From contig NRSV01000114.1 in assembly GCA_002286855.1 (NCBI GenBank), forward strand, positions 1-57,625: DNA of 57,625 nt. Direction: 5' to 3'. The DNA is from Bipolaris cookei. Its lineage: Eukaryota > Ascomycota > Dothideomycetes > Pleosporales > Pleosporaceae. The first letter of the stretch is position 1. Each line of letters begins with the position of its first letter. The notes beneath the pieces were generated by a model. It was not told the origin of the DNA, ran no database searches, and saw only the letters and a list, made by a program, of their open reading frames with translations. This document shows, one piece after another, positions 38,101 through 48,996 of the stretch. The translations under genes and the position numbers were made by a program.

Positions 38101-41100
38101 GCAGCGCGTCCAGCAAATCTACATGAAAGGCGTAGCGAACATGTTGCAGACCCCTTACGCTCAATTCATCCAATACCTGTCCAGCAGAGATGAAACTGTT
38201 TCGAAGGAATACTGGAAAGAAAATCTGAACGGGACCGACGCATATCAGTTTCCCAGATCTTCTCAGGTCAATGCAAATGACAAACCAAATGGACAAACAC
38301 TTCATCATCAGATGAAACTCGCCCCTCACAAACATGTCGACGTCACGCCCGCAAATGTTATTCGAGCGGCTTGGGCTATAGTACTTGCGGCCTACACACA
38401 CAGTAATGACGTAGTCTTTGGAGAGACCCTCACTGGACGCGACATCGCCGTCAATGGCATTATGGACGCATGCGGGCCTGTCTTGACAACTATTCCGACA
38501 AGAGTAAAGATCGACAGTGGAGCGACCATTCGTGAACTTCTTCAAGCGATAGCATCCACTGTTACTGAGCGCATACCGCATCAGCACTATGGTTTACCTG
38601 CAATCAAAGCGATCGGAAACGAGGTAGCAGCTGCCTGCGATTTCCAAAATCTTATGGTAGTTCAAACGGACAACGAGGCACTGAACAACTCGATGTGGTC
38701 AACCCACGACAACGGCAATCAAGGCAATTTCTTCACGTACCCCCTGGTCATCGAATGTAAGATTGGATCTTTCAGTACCGATGTCCTCATGCATTTCGAT
38801 GCGGACGTCATCTCCCCTTGGCATGTTCAGCGGCTCGCTTATCAGTTTGAGTCTGTATTGAATCAACTCCAAAGCGCGACTCGCATTAGCCAAGTTAGTG
38901 TCTTCAGTAACCAGGACAAGCAGCTCGTTCGTAAATGGAACACTCGAGAGCCCCTATTGGTCGACGAAACCATACCAGCTGTATTCCAAAAGAACGTGAT
39001 CGCTCAACCCGACGCAGTCGCAGTTGCAGCGTTCGATGGTGAACTTACGTACGCTGAACTCTCTAGGTATGCGACAAGCCTGGCACAAGAACTCCTCAAT
39101 CTCGGTGCTGGTCCTGAAACACTCGTCTTGATATGTCTGGATAAATCACTTTGGACTATTGTTGCAATGATGGGTATCATTCTGGCTGGTGCTGCCTACG
39201 TACCATTGTCGCCAGAACACCCTCCCTCCCGACATGAGCAGATTATTGAGACATGCAAGTCTTCTATCATGCTATGCTCACCATCATACAAATCTCGATT
39301 CGAAGCCTTGGTGAAACATGTTCGGATAGTTACAGGAGATTCTATACGAATACTCCCAGTGCCCGAAGCGCCGCTGCCCCATGAGATGAGGAGCAATAAT
39401 GCTTGCTATGTCATGTTTACCTCTGGAAGTACCGGAGTCCCCAAAGGTGCCGTAATAGAGCATAGGAATGTCACGTCAAACGCCATTGCAATCGGCGAAG
39501 GGGCCTGTATAACTCCTACTTCACGAGTGATTCAGTTCAGTACATTAGTTTTCGATGCTTCTGTCCTTGAAATCTTCGTAACTCTTCTCCTTGGAGCCAC
39601 TGTTTGTGTACCATCTGAAGAGCAACGTACTGCCGATCTGGCTTCTGCAATAACGTCGTTGAAGGCTGATTGGGCTTTCATGACTCCATCAGTCGCCAGT
39701 ACGCTTGACGGGCCCCAGTCCGTTCCCACCCTGAAAACGCTCACTGTTGGAGGCGAAACAATGACTACCGAAGTAATCAACAAATGGGCATCTGGAGTCA
39801 AGTTATTGAATGTCTACGGACCGACAGAGTGTTGCATCTTCGCGCTCACGAACGACAAGGTTCGGGAGCAGCGCTCCCTTTCCAACATTGGAAATGTGCT
39901 TAAGGCAGGGCGTGGCTGGCTGACCAATCCCAACGACCCTCATCAACTTGCGCCTATTGGAGCGACGGCCGAGCTATGTTTGGAAGGATCAAATGTTGGA
40001 CGAGAGTACTTGAACGACCCTAAACGGAGCGCGGAAGCTTTTGTCGAAAATCCGGCTTTTCTCAAGGACTTCTCTAGTTCTGCTGGAAACCGCATATATC
40101 GTACAGGAGATCTTGTTTCCTATGACCCTGATGGTTCTATCAAGTACATGGGACGAAAGGACAACCAGATCAAACTTGCTGGGCAACGTATGGAACTTGG
40201 TGAAGTCGAACATAACCTGCAAAGAGACAACAGCATTCGTCAGCTAGTCGTACAACTGCCCAAGACTGGTCCGTGCGCCAAGAAGCTTACTGTTGTTGTA
40301 AGCTTCTCTGCCGGTATGGCGGCACATGCGAACACTGAGTGGAACACGCCCCTTTCCGATCCAGAATCTCTTTCCCTGTTGAATCGCTCACGAGAGAGGC
40401 TGATGGAACGAGTTCCTCCATACATGGTCCCCATCGTCTGGATAGCAGTCCCCCGCATTCCATCTCTTGTATCTACTAAATTCGACAAAAAGCTGGTTGG
40501 TGCCTGGTTGGAGAGTCTCGATGATTCTACGTACCAGAAGATCATGCAGACTGAATCCGCTGGGGATACGAAAGAAGAGATGAGCCATGCTGTTGCCATG
40601 CTTCGCGAAATATGGGCGAAGGCGCTGAACATTCCGACTGAGAGGGTTAAGCCCAACCGATCCTGGCTTTGTAAGTGCTCTGGACCTAGAAATTATATAT
40701 TTTTTATCACTAACCAAGACTAGCATTAGGCGGTGATTCTATAGCCGCCATGAAGATGCTTGCGAGGTGCAGGAGTGAAGGCATTCATCTCACTTTGAAC
40801 CAGGTGCTACGTGCCAAGTCGCTTGCCCATCTGGCCGATAGCGTGAAGTTTACGGCCACAGTGGCTCACGGCGAAGAGAGACTTGAAGAGCCTTTCCAAC
40901 TAGGACCTATCCAGCGCTTTTATTTTCAGAGTGAAGGAACAGAGCAGAATACGCACTTCAATCAGTCATCCACATTGCGTCTCACTTCGCGCGTAGAGCC
41001 TGCTGCTGTGAAGCGCGCCCTTGATGCCATCGTTGCATGCCACGGCATGCTTCGCGCTCGTTACTCAAAAAACACGGAAGGAGAATGGCAACAACTTGTC

Positions 41101-44100
41101 AAGCCCGTAGCAAACTCTTACGTATTTGAGGCCTATGTCATTTCAACTGTGTCTTCGGCTGTCCCTATCGTAGCCAATACGCAAAAGAGCCTTGACATCC
41201 GACGAGGCCCGGTTTTTGCCGCAAATCTTTTTGACATCAAGGGTGAACAGATCATTTTCATGGCGGCGCATCACCTTGTCGTCGATCTCGTGAGTTGGGG
41301 CATGATTATACAAGACCTAGAGGATCTTTTGGGATCGACTAGCTCAACTCCAACATTACAAAAAGGTCTATCATTCCAAGCTTGGTGTGAGAAACAAAGA
41401 GTACACGCGTTGGACACGCTTCAGCAATCATCTATTCAAAGGCAGCCTCTTGTCGTACAACCAGCGAATCTCTCGTTCTGGGGTATGGAAACAAGATCTA
41501 ATTTGTATGGTGATGTCGAAAGAGACGATTTTACCATCACTAAAGAGATCACCGCTATGGCAACAGGCCATCATCATGTGTACAAAACAGACCTTGTCGA
41601 AATCTTCCTTGCGGCCATTATACATTCCTTCTCACGTGTTTTCATCAATCGCAAGGCCCCGACAGTCTTCAACGAGTCTCATGGTCGCCAAGTGTGGGAA
41701 TCAAGCAACATTGACCTTTCCCGGACCGTGGGATGGTTTACAACGATGTACCCAGTCACCATTCCTATTGGTGATGATGAGGATGAAGTTCTTCATACTC
41801 TTCGACAAGTCAAGGATACTCGCGGAAAGATCCCAGATAGTGGAAGGCCTTACTTTGCACATCGTTTCCTTACAGAGCACGGAAAGCAACAATTTGGAGA
41901 CCATGCGCCAATGGAAGTTCTTTTCAACTATCTTGGTTACCAAGGAAGTTCTGGCGCTGGAAAATCTTTGCTACAACCTACAAACATTGACAGCGAAGAT
42001 GGAGAAGAGACTGCCGACGTTGGCAAGAAAACCTCTCGCATGGCATTGTTCGAAATATCTGCAATTGTGGCTGATGATCAGATCCAGTTCACCTTCATAT
42101 ACAACCGCTTTTCGAAGCATCAAAAGGGTATTCGCAGGTGGATTGCCGAATGCCAACGCACTCTGGAGGAGATTGCTTCTGAGCTAGCCAAGCTGAACAA
42201 GCCTCAACCTACAATGGCAGATCTTCCTCTTTTGCCCTTGGAGTCTTACAGTCGCCTTGATCGGGTACTCAAGACACTACCCAACGTCGGTATCTCGTCG
42301 TTCGATCATGTGGAGAACATATATCCCTGTTCACCAATCCAAGATGGAATGATTCTCAGTCAGATCAGGGCTCCTGAGTCGTACTGGTCTTCAACAGTCT
42401 TTGAAGTCAAGGCGCGACGTGGACCAGTCGATTCCAAGAAGATCGTTGATGGATGGAGACAAGTTGTTGCTCGCCATCCAGCTTTGCGCACTGTTTTCAT
42501 CGATAGCGTTTGCAAGGGCGGCGTGTTCGATCAGATTGTGCTCAAGAATCCGGACTCTGGAGTTGTCACTTGCACGTGCAGTGACGCAGAGTTATCCGCA
42601 ATGTTGCAATCCATTAAGCACAGTTCGCTCAACGGCAAGAAGAAACCTGTTCTCCAACATCAAGCGGCTGTTGTTCAGACCACATCGGGAAGGGTTATTG
42701 TCAAACTCATCGTCAATCACTCTGTGATTGACGGAGGATCTCTTGCAGTCATTGAAAATGATCTTCAGGAAGCATACGAAGGACGCCTGACTGGTGAAGG
42801 TCCACTCTACAGCGACTACATTAAATACCTTCGGGAACTATCTGCAGATGATGCCATTGGATACTGGAAAGTAAAACTTCGTGGCGTTAGTCCCTGCCAT
42901 TTCCCCACTTCAACTCCAGACATGAGTAAACCGCGACAACTAAAATCATTCGATATGCGTTTCAGCCGCTTTGGAGAGCTGCACGGCCTTGCAGAGACTA
43001 GTAACGTCACATTTGCCAATCTATTCTTGACAGCCTGGGCGCTAGTACTTCGTTGTTATACCAACTCCTCCGACGTTTGTTACGGCTACCTCACTTCTGG
43101 AAGGGATGTGCCCGTTTCAAACGTAGAGAGCGCCGTCGGGGCATTCCTGAACATGTTGGTATCGCGCGTTGAAATGAAGCAGTCTTCTCAGTTTCTTCAA
43201 GTTACGCAAAAGGTGCAGTCGGACTTCATTGACTCGACTCCGTACCAGCACTGCTCCCTCGCGCAGTTTCAACACGATTTGGGGCTATCTGGAAAGGCGC
43301 TTTTCAACACTGCCGTCTCAATCCAAAAACGCAGTGGCCTAGATGCTGAAACGCCAAATACAGGCATTGAATTTGAGCAATTGGACGGTCATGATCCTAG
43401 CGAATTTGCCATCACGGTGAACATCGACGCAACGCGACACGACGAAGGCGTTCGCTTCACTTACTGGAGCGATGCCATTACAGATGCCGAGGTGAAGAAC
43501 GTATCCTCTCTAATGTCGATGATCTTGGTGCAAGCTCTACGTGACTCCAAGCAAACAATCGGAGAGCTGGACGCCGTGCTGAATGGAAAGCCGGCGCATG
43601 CAAGCATAGCACACTTGGTACCGCCACCATTATATCCATCAATTCTTCGATCTGGGCCGAGCAATTCCAGCGTCTCAGCGACCTCTCCACCACAAACACC
43701 TCAAATTACCTTCCCGGATGTCTCTGCAGCGGGTCCTGCAACAACTGGCGCACCGGATTGGACCAATCTCATTCGGTCCATTGTCAGCGAGATGGTTCCT
43801 CAAATTGTCAATCAAATTGTCGCTCAAAACAAGCTGCCGGTAGAAACTAAGTCATCGACTATCGATCAAATGACCACTCAGATGACGGGTATGCTTAGTA
43901 GGAAAGCATCTACTTCACACCGTGTTCGCGTGAGCCTTGACGGGCCTATGGTTCCTGCGGGTTCCATACGAGCGGAATCTATCCGTTCACGCCGTCTGAG
44001 TCTCGTCAGCAACGCTGAGAGCAGGATACAGACGGCCGCTGACATGGTGGCTACCCTGGGCACCTATGCCACAGAGGCTTCGTCAAAGGTGGCTCCTGAT

Positions 44101-46503
44101 TTTGTGGAGAAGAAGCTGCTCAACTTGTGGAGTGAGTTACTGGAAATGGTTGAAGAGTCAATCGAACAAGACGCCAGCTTTTTCCAGCTAGGAGGGGATA
44201 GCATCATTGCTATGCGTCTGGTTGGTGCCGCAAGAGAAGAGGGACTGTCAATGACAGTCGCAGATGTGTTCAAGAACCCTACTTTTGCGGACATGGCTCG
44301 CGTGGTACGTGTTGCAGGTGAAGTCATCGACGAAGTCATGTCACGAGCGGGCGGCGAATCAGTGGTGGGTGATGGGGATGTTGGAGATCAATCCAAGCAT
44401 CGACGTCACGGATCCCGTGGGCGGGCAGCGTCTATCTGGAGCGACATGCACTCCATTGCATCAGAGCTCAGGAGTGATATGCAAGGCTTAACCCTCAATG
44501 AGCCGCCAGTTCTTGACGAGTCAGAAGTTACGAAGAACGATATAATGTTCAACAGATGGCAAGGCTTCCCAGCCCCCACTCAAGAACGACCGTCTACGCC
44601 ACGCAAAGTCACGTACAAGACGTCGCCAATACCACAAACCGTTCATGAAGGGGTAGAGAGCTCAAACATCAAATCTGTCTCTCTCCTTGGCGACCCGAAC
44701 GTTGACAACGTCATCTCAAAGGTGCAAGTTTTCAAGGGTGGTATCTCGGATATCTTTCCTGTGACAGATTTTCAAGCTCTTGCTATTACTGGATCAATCA
44801 TGGAGTCCAAATGGATGCTCAATTATTTCTACCTCGATGGAAGAGGACCACTGGACCTTCGCAAGCTCAAACAAGCTGCTTATCGCATGGTACAAGCCTT
44901 TGACATCTTGCGCACCGTATTCGTTCCTTATGGCGATCGCTTCCTCCAAGTCGTTCTACGTAAACTTCAACCAGAATTCATGTATGAGCAGACTGACGAC
45001 GATCTTGACACCTTCACCAGAGGCTTGCAGCAAAGAGACCGTGAGATGGGCCCTCGCGTCGGAGAAGCCTTTATTCAGTTTGTGGTCGCGAAGCAAAAGC
45101 AAACTGGAGCTCATCGTATCTTCATGAGGTTGTCGCATGCCCAGTACGATGGCGTATGCATGTCAAAAATCCTTCTTGCACTCCAGGATGGTTACAATGG
45201 CCTTCCTGTCTCGTCTGCTCCAAGTTTCGGCAACTTTGTTCGAGAAACGGCAAAGACAGTGAGTGGAGCCCACGAACACTGGAGAGAAGTACTTCGTGGA
45301 TCCAAGATGACCGAGATTGTCAACCGCTTCGGTCCAAATTACCAACGCGCGGCTGGTCGCTCAATCACTCTAGAAAGGAAAGTTGACTCACCCTCACTCA
45401 AGCGTTTCGACATCACCAGTGCCACTATTGCTAAGGCAGCTTGGGCATCGACTCTTGCACGTATCGCCAGCAAGTCCGACGTCGTGTTTGGGCACGTCAT
45501 CTCTGGTCGCAACGGAAGCGTTCCAAACATTGAGAATATCATCGGTCCTTGCTTGAACATGGTTCCCGTACGTGTCATGTACCGACCTGACTGGACTGTC
45601 CTCGAACTACTTCAAAACATACAAGACCAGCAGATATCTAACATGCCGTACGAGGCACTTGGTTTCCGCGAGATTACTCGCAACTGCACAGAGTGGCCAG
45701 ACTGGACCAACTTTTCAAGCATTCTGCAACATGACCAGGGTGCTCAGATCAATCATCAAAGCATGCAACTAGGAGGCGTGGAGTACATTGTCGGCGCCCT
45801 GGGATCCCAGGAAGACTTTGCAGATCTTTCTATACACACAATCTCGCGCGCTAACAATGAGATGGAAGTCCGCCTAACATATGCTCCCAACAGCACCATC
45901 ACCGTGGATTTCGCACAACATGTTTTTGAAATGCTTTGCGCCAATGTTATCGCCTTCTCCCACAGTCCTCGCGATGTGCTACCATCGCCTTCCGAATTCA
46001 GCTCTCAGAGCCCAACAACCATCAATCCGGAGAAGGTGCGCAAGAGGTCTGCAGAGAAACAGCCCATCTCCCTTCCAACGGACACAGGTCTCTCACTTCA
46101 AGAGACAAATAATGTCGCCGAAATACTGCGCGCAGCATGGGAACAAATCCTCCACGACGAGAATGGTCTACCCGCCCCTGTCGAGTTGAACTCCGACTTC
46201 TTCCAACTTGGCGGTGACATTATGGGCCTAGCACAAGTCGCTTCCATACTCGACCAAGAGGGACTCAAGGTGCGCGTCGAGGATCTGCTTGATAAGTCCG
46301 TTTTCTTCGATCAAGTAGGCATCGTTGCTGCGGATCGAAAGAAGCAGCTTGATCGTGATGCGCAAAATCCCTGGGGCGATAAGGGTAGGCTGAAGGTTGA
46401 GGAGAGGCCCAAGGAACGTAGAGGTAGTGCATTGGGGACGCTTGCGAAGAGGTTTGGGTTCAGTAGGAAGGAGAGTTCCAAGGAACTTCCCAAGGCGCCG
46501 TGA
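24399..46503 (+). CDS. NPS4: multimodular non-ribosomal peptide synthetase, 7203 residues, NPS4/AbNPS2-like
   Basis: Eight exons: 24399-24876, 24986-25806, 25858-27329, 27401-33946, 34041-34972, 35036-36466, 36519-40670, 40724-46503. Every junction has GT..AG, most introns a CTRAY-like branch site, and all restore frame inside conserved motifs (for example INA-YGPTE and SWLS-LGGDS). Total 21612 nt. Domain order is T1-E1-C1-A1-T2-C2-A2-T3-E2-C3-A3-T4-C4-A4-T5-E3-C5-T6-C6-T7. There are four adenylation domains, three epimerisation domains, six condensation domains and seven carrier domains. No thioesterase or reductase domain is present. The start ATG has a good context and an in-frame stop 12 bp upstream. 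From memory, Pleosporalean NPS4 and Alternaria brassicicola AbNPS2 (about 7.2 thousand residues, linked to conidial wall and hydrophobicity) have this size and layout; orthology is inference. Product unknown, probably a peptide with several D-residues. Confidence 0.93.
26106..29469 (+). other. NPS4: NRPS module: C1-A1-T2
   Basis: C1 begins at EDIYPCSSMQEGLL (about residue 555). Its active-site motif is SHAIMDG (Ser689, His690, Asp694), with the first His of HHxxxDG replaced by Ser and the catalytic His kept. A1 spans about 1001-1507 with FTSGSTGRPKG (about 1152-1162), YGPSE, CTGDL, GRKDSQVKLHGQRIELGE and TSGKLDR. My by-eye substrate-pocket reading (GrsA positions 235, 236, 239, 278, 299, 301, 322, 330, 331, 517) is D-N-E-D-M-L-Q-I-N-K; no substrate is assigned. 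T2 has LGGDS with Ser1570. The segment contains the intron 27330-27400. Confidence 0.85.
29470..34190 (+). other. NPS4: NRPS module: C2-A2-T3-E2
   Basis: C2 begins near EDIYPCSKLQEGL (about 1648) with a canonical HHAIYDG (His1769, His1770, Asp1774). A2 spans about 2075-2580 with YTSGSTGKPKG (from 2228), GYGPTECACV, YKTGDL, GRKDFQAKVRGQRLELSE and PSGKLDR. The pocket reading by eye is D-A-I-A-F-V-G-C-V-K, small and apolar. T3 has Ser2652. E2 has HHLIIDI (His2835, His2836, Asp2840), NEGHGRE and RTIGWFSTATP. The segment spans intron 33947-34040. Confidence 0.85.
34191..37600 (+). other. NPS4: NRPS module: C3-A3-T4
   Basis: C3 begins at EDIYPTSPMQQGLL (about 3168). Its active-site motif is SHVINDG (Ser3302, His3303, Asp3307), again without the first His. 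A3 spans about 3608-4140 with FTSGTTGKPKG (Thr in place of the second Ser), AYGPTECAVV, YKTGDL, GRKDTQIKLNGQRVELGE and SAGKLDR. The pocket reading by eye is D-A-I-L-V-G-A-V-V-K, hydrophobic. T4 has Ser4207. The intron 34973-35035 inside C3 is 63 bp with no stop in frame, so retention would add 21 residues. The intron 36467-36518 splits the A3 YGPTE motif. Confidence 0.85.
37601..42210 (+). other. NPS4: NRPS module: C4-A4-T5-E3
   Basis: C4 begins at QDAYPTSPLQDAL (about 4285) with canonical HHALYDG (His4408, His4409, Asp4413). A4 spans about 4710-5220 with FTSGSTGVPKG (from 4860), VYGPTECCIF, YRTGDL and GRKDNQIKLAGQRMELGE. Its A10 motif is degenerate, LVSTKFDKKL, with Thr where Gly is usual but the Lys kept. 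The pocket reading by eye is D-A-L-F-T-G-V-I-F-K. T5 has LGGDS at Ser5283; the splice of intron 40671-40723 falls just before this motif. E3 has HHLVVDL (His5460, His5461, Asp5465), NESHGRQ and RTVGWFTTMYP. Confidence 0.85.
42211..44340 (+). other. NPS4: NRPS segment: C5-linker-T6, adenylation domain absent
   Basis: C5 begins near ENIYPCSPIQDGM (about 5804). Its active-site motif is NHSVIDG (Asn5942, His5943, Asp5947), the first His replaced by Asn. Where an adenylation domain of about 500 residues would follow, there is instead a linker of about 165 residues (about 6230-6397). It is rich in Ser, Thr and Pro (PPPLYPS, SATSPPQTPQ), with one amphipathic helix (DWTNLIRSIVSEMVPQIV). T6 follows with an intact LGGDS (Ser6437). 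Confidence 0.82.
44341..46503 (+). other. NPS4: NRPS terminus: C6-T7 with non-canonical carrier domain
   Basis: A second disordered linker (about 6480-6610, containing RRHGSRGRAAS and PSTPRKVTY) precedes C6, which starts near SDIFPVTDFQ (about 6617). C6 has SHAQYDG (Ser6748, His6749, Asp6753), the form seen in terminal cyclising condensation domains of fungal NRPSs. T7 follows (FFQLGGDIMGLAQV): the serine that should carry phosphopantetheine is Ile7110. The protein ends in a basic, Lys/Arg-rich tail (GRLKVEERPKERRGSALG). With no thioesterase, C6 is the likely release domain; T7 is probably not a working carrier. Confidence 0.85.
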
Positions 46504-47149
46504 TGATCGGTTTGACGTGCAGTTAGTTACATTTCGGTTGATTTGATAAGGAGTTGTTGATTATTGTAGCTGGTTGGATAATCGTTGTTATCTGTTTTCG
46601 CTTTGATGTCGTCTTATGACGCTTCTTTTCTTTTCTTGGGGTTTGGATCGGACTGGCGGTTGTTTTTTTAGGTTTAGGTTAACGTGGTGGATAAGCGAGT
46701 TGGCCACCCCACCAAGTTTGCGTACGCGGTTTAACTCTATATACAACTACTCCACACTATATGTTCTAAATACCTTCAAACGAAGCGGATATCCAGCCTG
46801 CTATCTTAACACTCATCAAATCCAGAGTAACCGACGTGCAGCAGCGACATTTAACGTGACACGATCAACGCTACAGAACAGGCGCGATGGGAAGCCTGCC
46901 CAACGCGATTGCCAGCCCAACTCAAAGAAGCTTACTAAGCTAGAAGAGGAGGTGATAGTTGATTATACACTTGATCTAGATCTACGTGAATTTTCGCCTA
47001 CCTACGCAGCTGTGCATGATATGGCTGATAGACTCCTGGCTGCGCGCGGCGGTGGCCAGGTTGGGCAGAAGTGGCCAGCTAACTTCGTCAAGCGTACAGA
47101 CAGACTTGTGACGCGTTTTAATCGACCGTATGATAGGCAGAGAGCTCTA

Positions 47150-48996
47150 ACGTGACTGCATAGCGAGCGCGCCAGCTAAGCGAGCGCGCCACCCTAATAA
47201 GCTATCAAGCCTTCTGCATACAACATCTCATCACTACTAAAACATATTATAGCTTATAGTATACAGTATCAATTATTAGCGTCTATTACGTCTTTTTTAC
47301 ATGTACGTGAGTTATGCCCTATCTTGCCGCAGCGCTTGCAGTGCCTTTTGCGCTGCTTGCCTGCACCTGTTCGGACCCTACCTTCACGCGTTTCCCCGTC
47401 TACCTGCGCTCTAACATCTAGTTCAGCTATCAAATCCTCTGCCTGTTCCTTTGAAAGATCTCCCCCCTCTTGGATCCGCTTCCGCTTCCGCGATTTACGC
47501 TCAGAAGCAGCCTTATTTGACGCTTCCAGCTGTAGCACTCGGGCTGCTAGCAACGTCTGCGAATGCAGTATCATCTCAGTACCCTTTCTAAGCTGATCAA
47601 ACATACTAACTATAGCAGAAGGTGAGGAACCCTGATGCTTTCGAATGCGGTCTCGAAGCAGCGTCGATTGAGCCTCTACTTCAGCAGCGTTGGTGGGTGT
47701 CTTAGGGTTCCATTGTGTCGCCCCTGGTAGAGGCGGTGTTGGCGTGCGAAGCTTTACATCAAGCTTTGATAGCACCACTAATGGGTTGTTAGGCACTAGG
47801 CCAGTTGCTCTAAAGCTTGAAGTAATGTTAGCCTTTGAGAAAGCTGTCTCAAAAACCTTTGCAAACGACGCGATGAATGCTTTTTTATCAATTCGGCCAA
47901 TGCGGTCTGTCGCCAAGGCTCGGATCTCTTTGCTATACTCCCGCTTCAAAGGAGCAAAACACCCCACATCAAGTGGCTGCAGGATGTGGGATGAGTGTGG
48001 CGGCATACATAGGGTGATGATCTTGTTCTCCTCGCAAAGATCCTGGAAGGCAAGCGACTTGTGGCTCTCATGGCCGTCAATTATAAGCAGCACGTGGCTA
48101 CCCACCCTCCGTCTCTTTGTCTGCTCAACAAAGTGCTTTAACCAAGCTACACCAATCTCATTCGTAGTCCAGCCGTTTTCACTAACCCCAATGCGCCATT
48201 GAGGCTTCAAATCAGGGTACCAGGATGTGTCGTGATTCTTTGCTTTGAATATAAGGTAGGGCGCAATCGCCCAGCCCATCGCATTGATTGCAGCGATCAG
48301 AGTCACCCACTCGCGGTCTCCTTGTTGCACTCCAATAGGTCTAGTCCGTCTCTCGGAAGCAGTAACTACTTTCACGCAGTTTCCGACACCCATAGTAAAG
48401 CCAGTCTCGTCAAAGTTGTAGGTATCTTCGTCCTGGATGCTGTACTTGGCCTTGACATTGCGTACAAGGTCGAACCAGGGTCCGATAACATCTGGATCAC
48501 TGCATAAGACTCTCTGGAGATCGTGCTGCCGAGTCATTCGCGATTTGAGCTCGGGTTCGCGTTTGACGAAGTTTGAAGGCCATCGTGGGCCAACAGGCTT
48601 TGCATCACGCGCAGCGCGCAGTTGATTAGCCATATCTTCAACGCAACGAAGCGTTGGAGCAAACCCTTGCGCATCAAGTTTCTTGATATAGTGTATAAGC
48701 GCCCTCTCTTCAGTCTTCTGGAGATTGGCCGATTTGGGGTGAGTATCGCGTGTTGACTTTGTCCCAGCGCGTCAGCGGTCAATTGACCTTCGGGACACCT
48801 TGTAGACTATAGCAGCGCGTCGTACGCTTAGTTCTTGAGGCTGCTTAGTTGATTGAAGGGCTAGCTTGATCCTCTCTTCCTTAGGGAGCAGTTCGAGGTT
48901 GGACAGTTGAGACATTGAGGTTTGAAGTTGTAGGGTTCTGATAGTTTGTTAGGGTGGCGCGCTCGCTTAGCTGGCGCGCTCGCTATGCAGTCACGT
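47150..48996 (-). mobile_element. nested pogo/Fot1-type transposon (1847 bp) with perfect 48-bp inverted repeats
   Basis: Both ends read ACGTGACTGCATAGCGAGCG and continue identically for 48 bp, ending CACCCTAA. The TA target is duplicated (47148-47149 and 48997-48998). Removing the element plus one TA joins CTCTA to TGTGAAG and restores the RQRALCEDP reading of the outer transposase, so the boundaries are certain to the base. The perfect repeats suggest a fairly recent insertion. Within each end the motif AGCGAGCGCGCC occurs twice, 17 bp apart (47162 and 47179). Confidence 0.95.
47269..48915 (-). pseudogene. pogo-type transposase of the nested element, one nonsense codon
   Basis: A frame of 549 codons from ATG 48915 to the stop at 47269 is interrupted only by TGA at 48774-48772 (codon 48), aligned with an Arg of RRAG in sister copies. 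This fits a single C-to-T change of CGA. If the upstream ATG is unusable, an open frame of 454 codons starts at 48633 and would lack the psq HTH. Domains are the psq HTH (LSVRRAAIVYKVSRRSI), the CENP-B-like region (WPSNFVKREPELKSR) and the DDE core with YNFDETGF, LLIIDGHESH and SHILQPLDVGCF. The C-terminal basic coiled segment is followed by a CCHC knuckle (CKRCGKIGHNSRTC). All catalytic Asp residues are present, so the element is one base from a full-length frame. Confidence 0.88.

Noticed and set aside
24399..46503. SidC-like intracellular siderophore synthetase
   Set aside because: The C-T-C-T tail resembles siderophore synthetases, but three E domains and four A domains in a T-E-C-A-T-C-A repeat do not, and no ornithine monooxygenase or acyltransferase gene is nearby.
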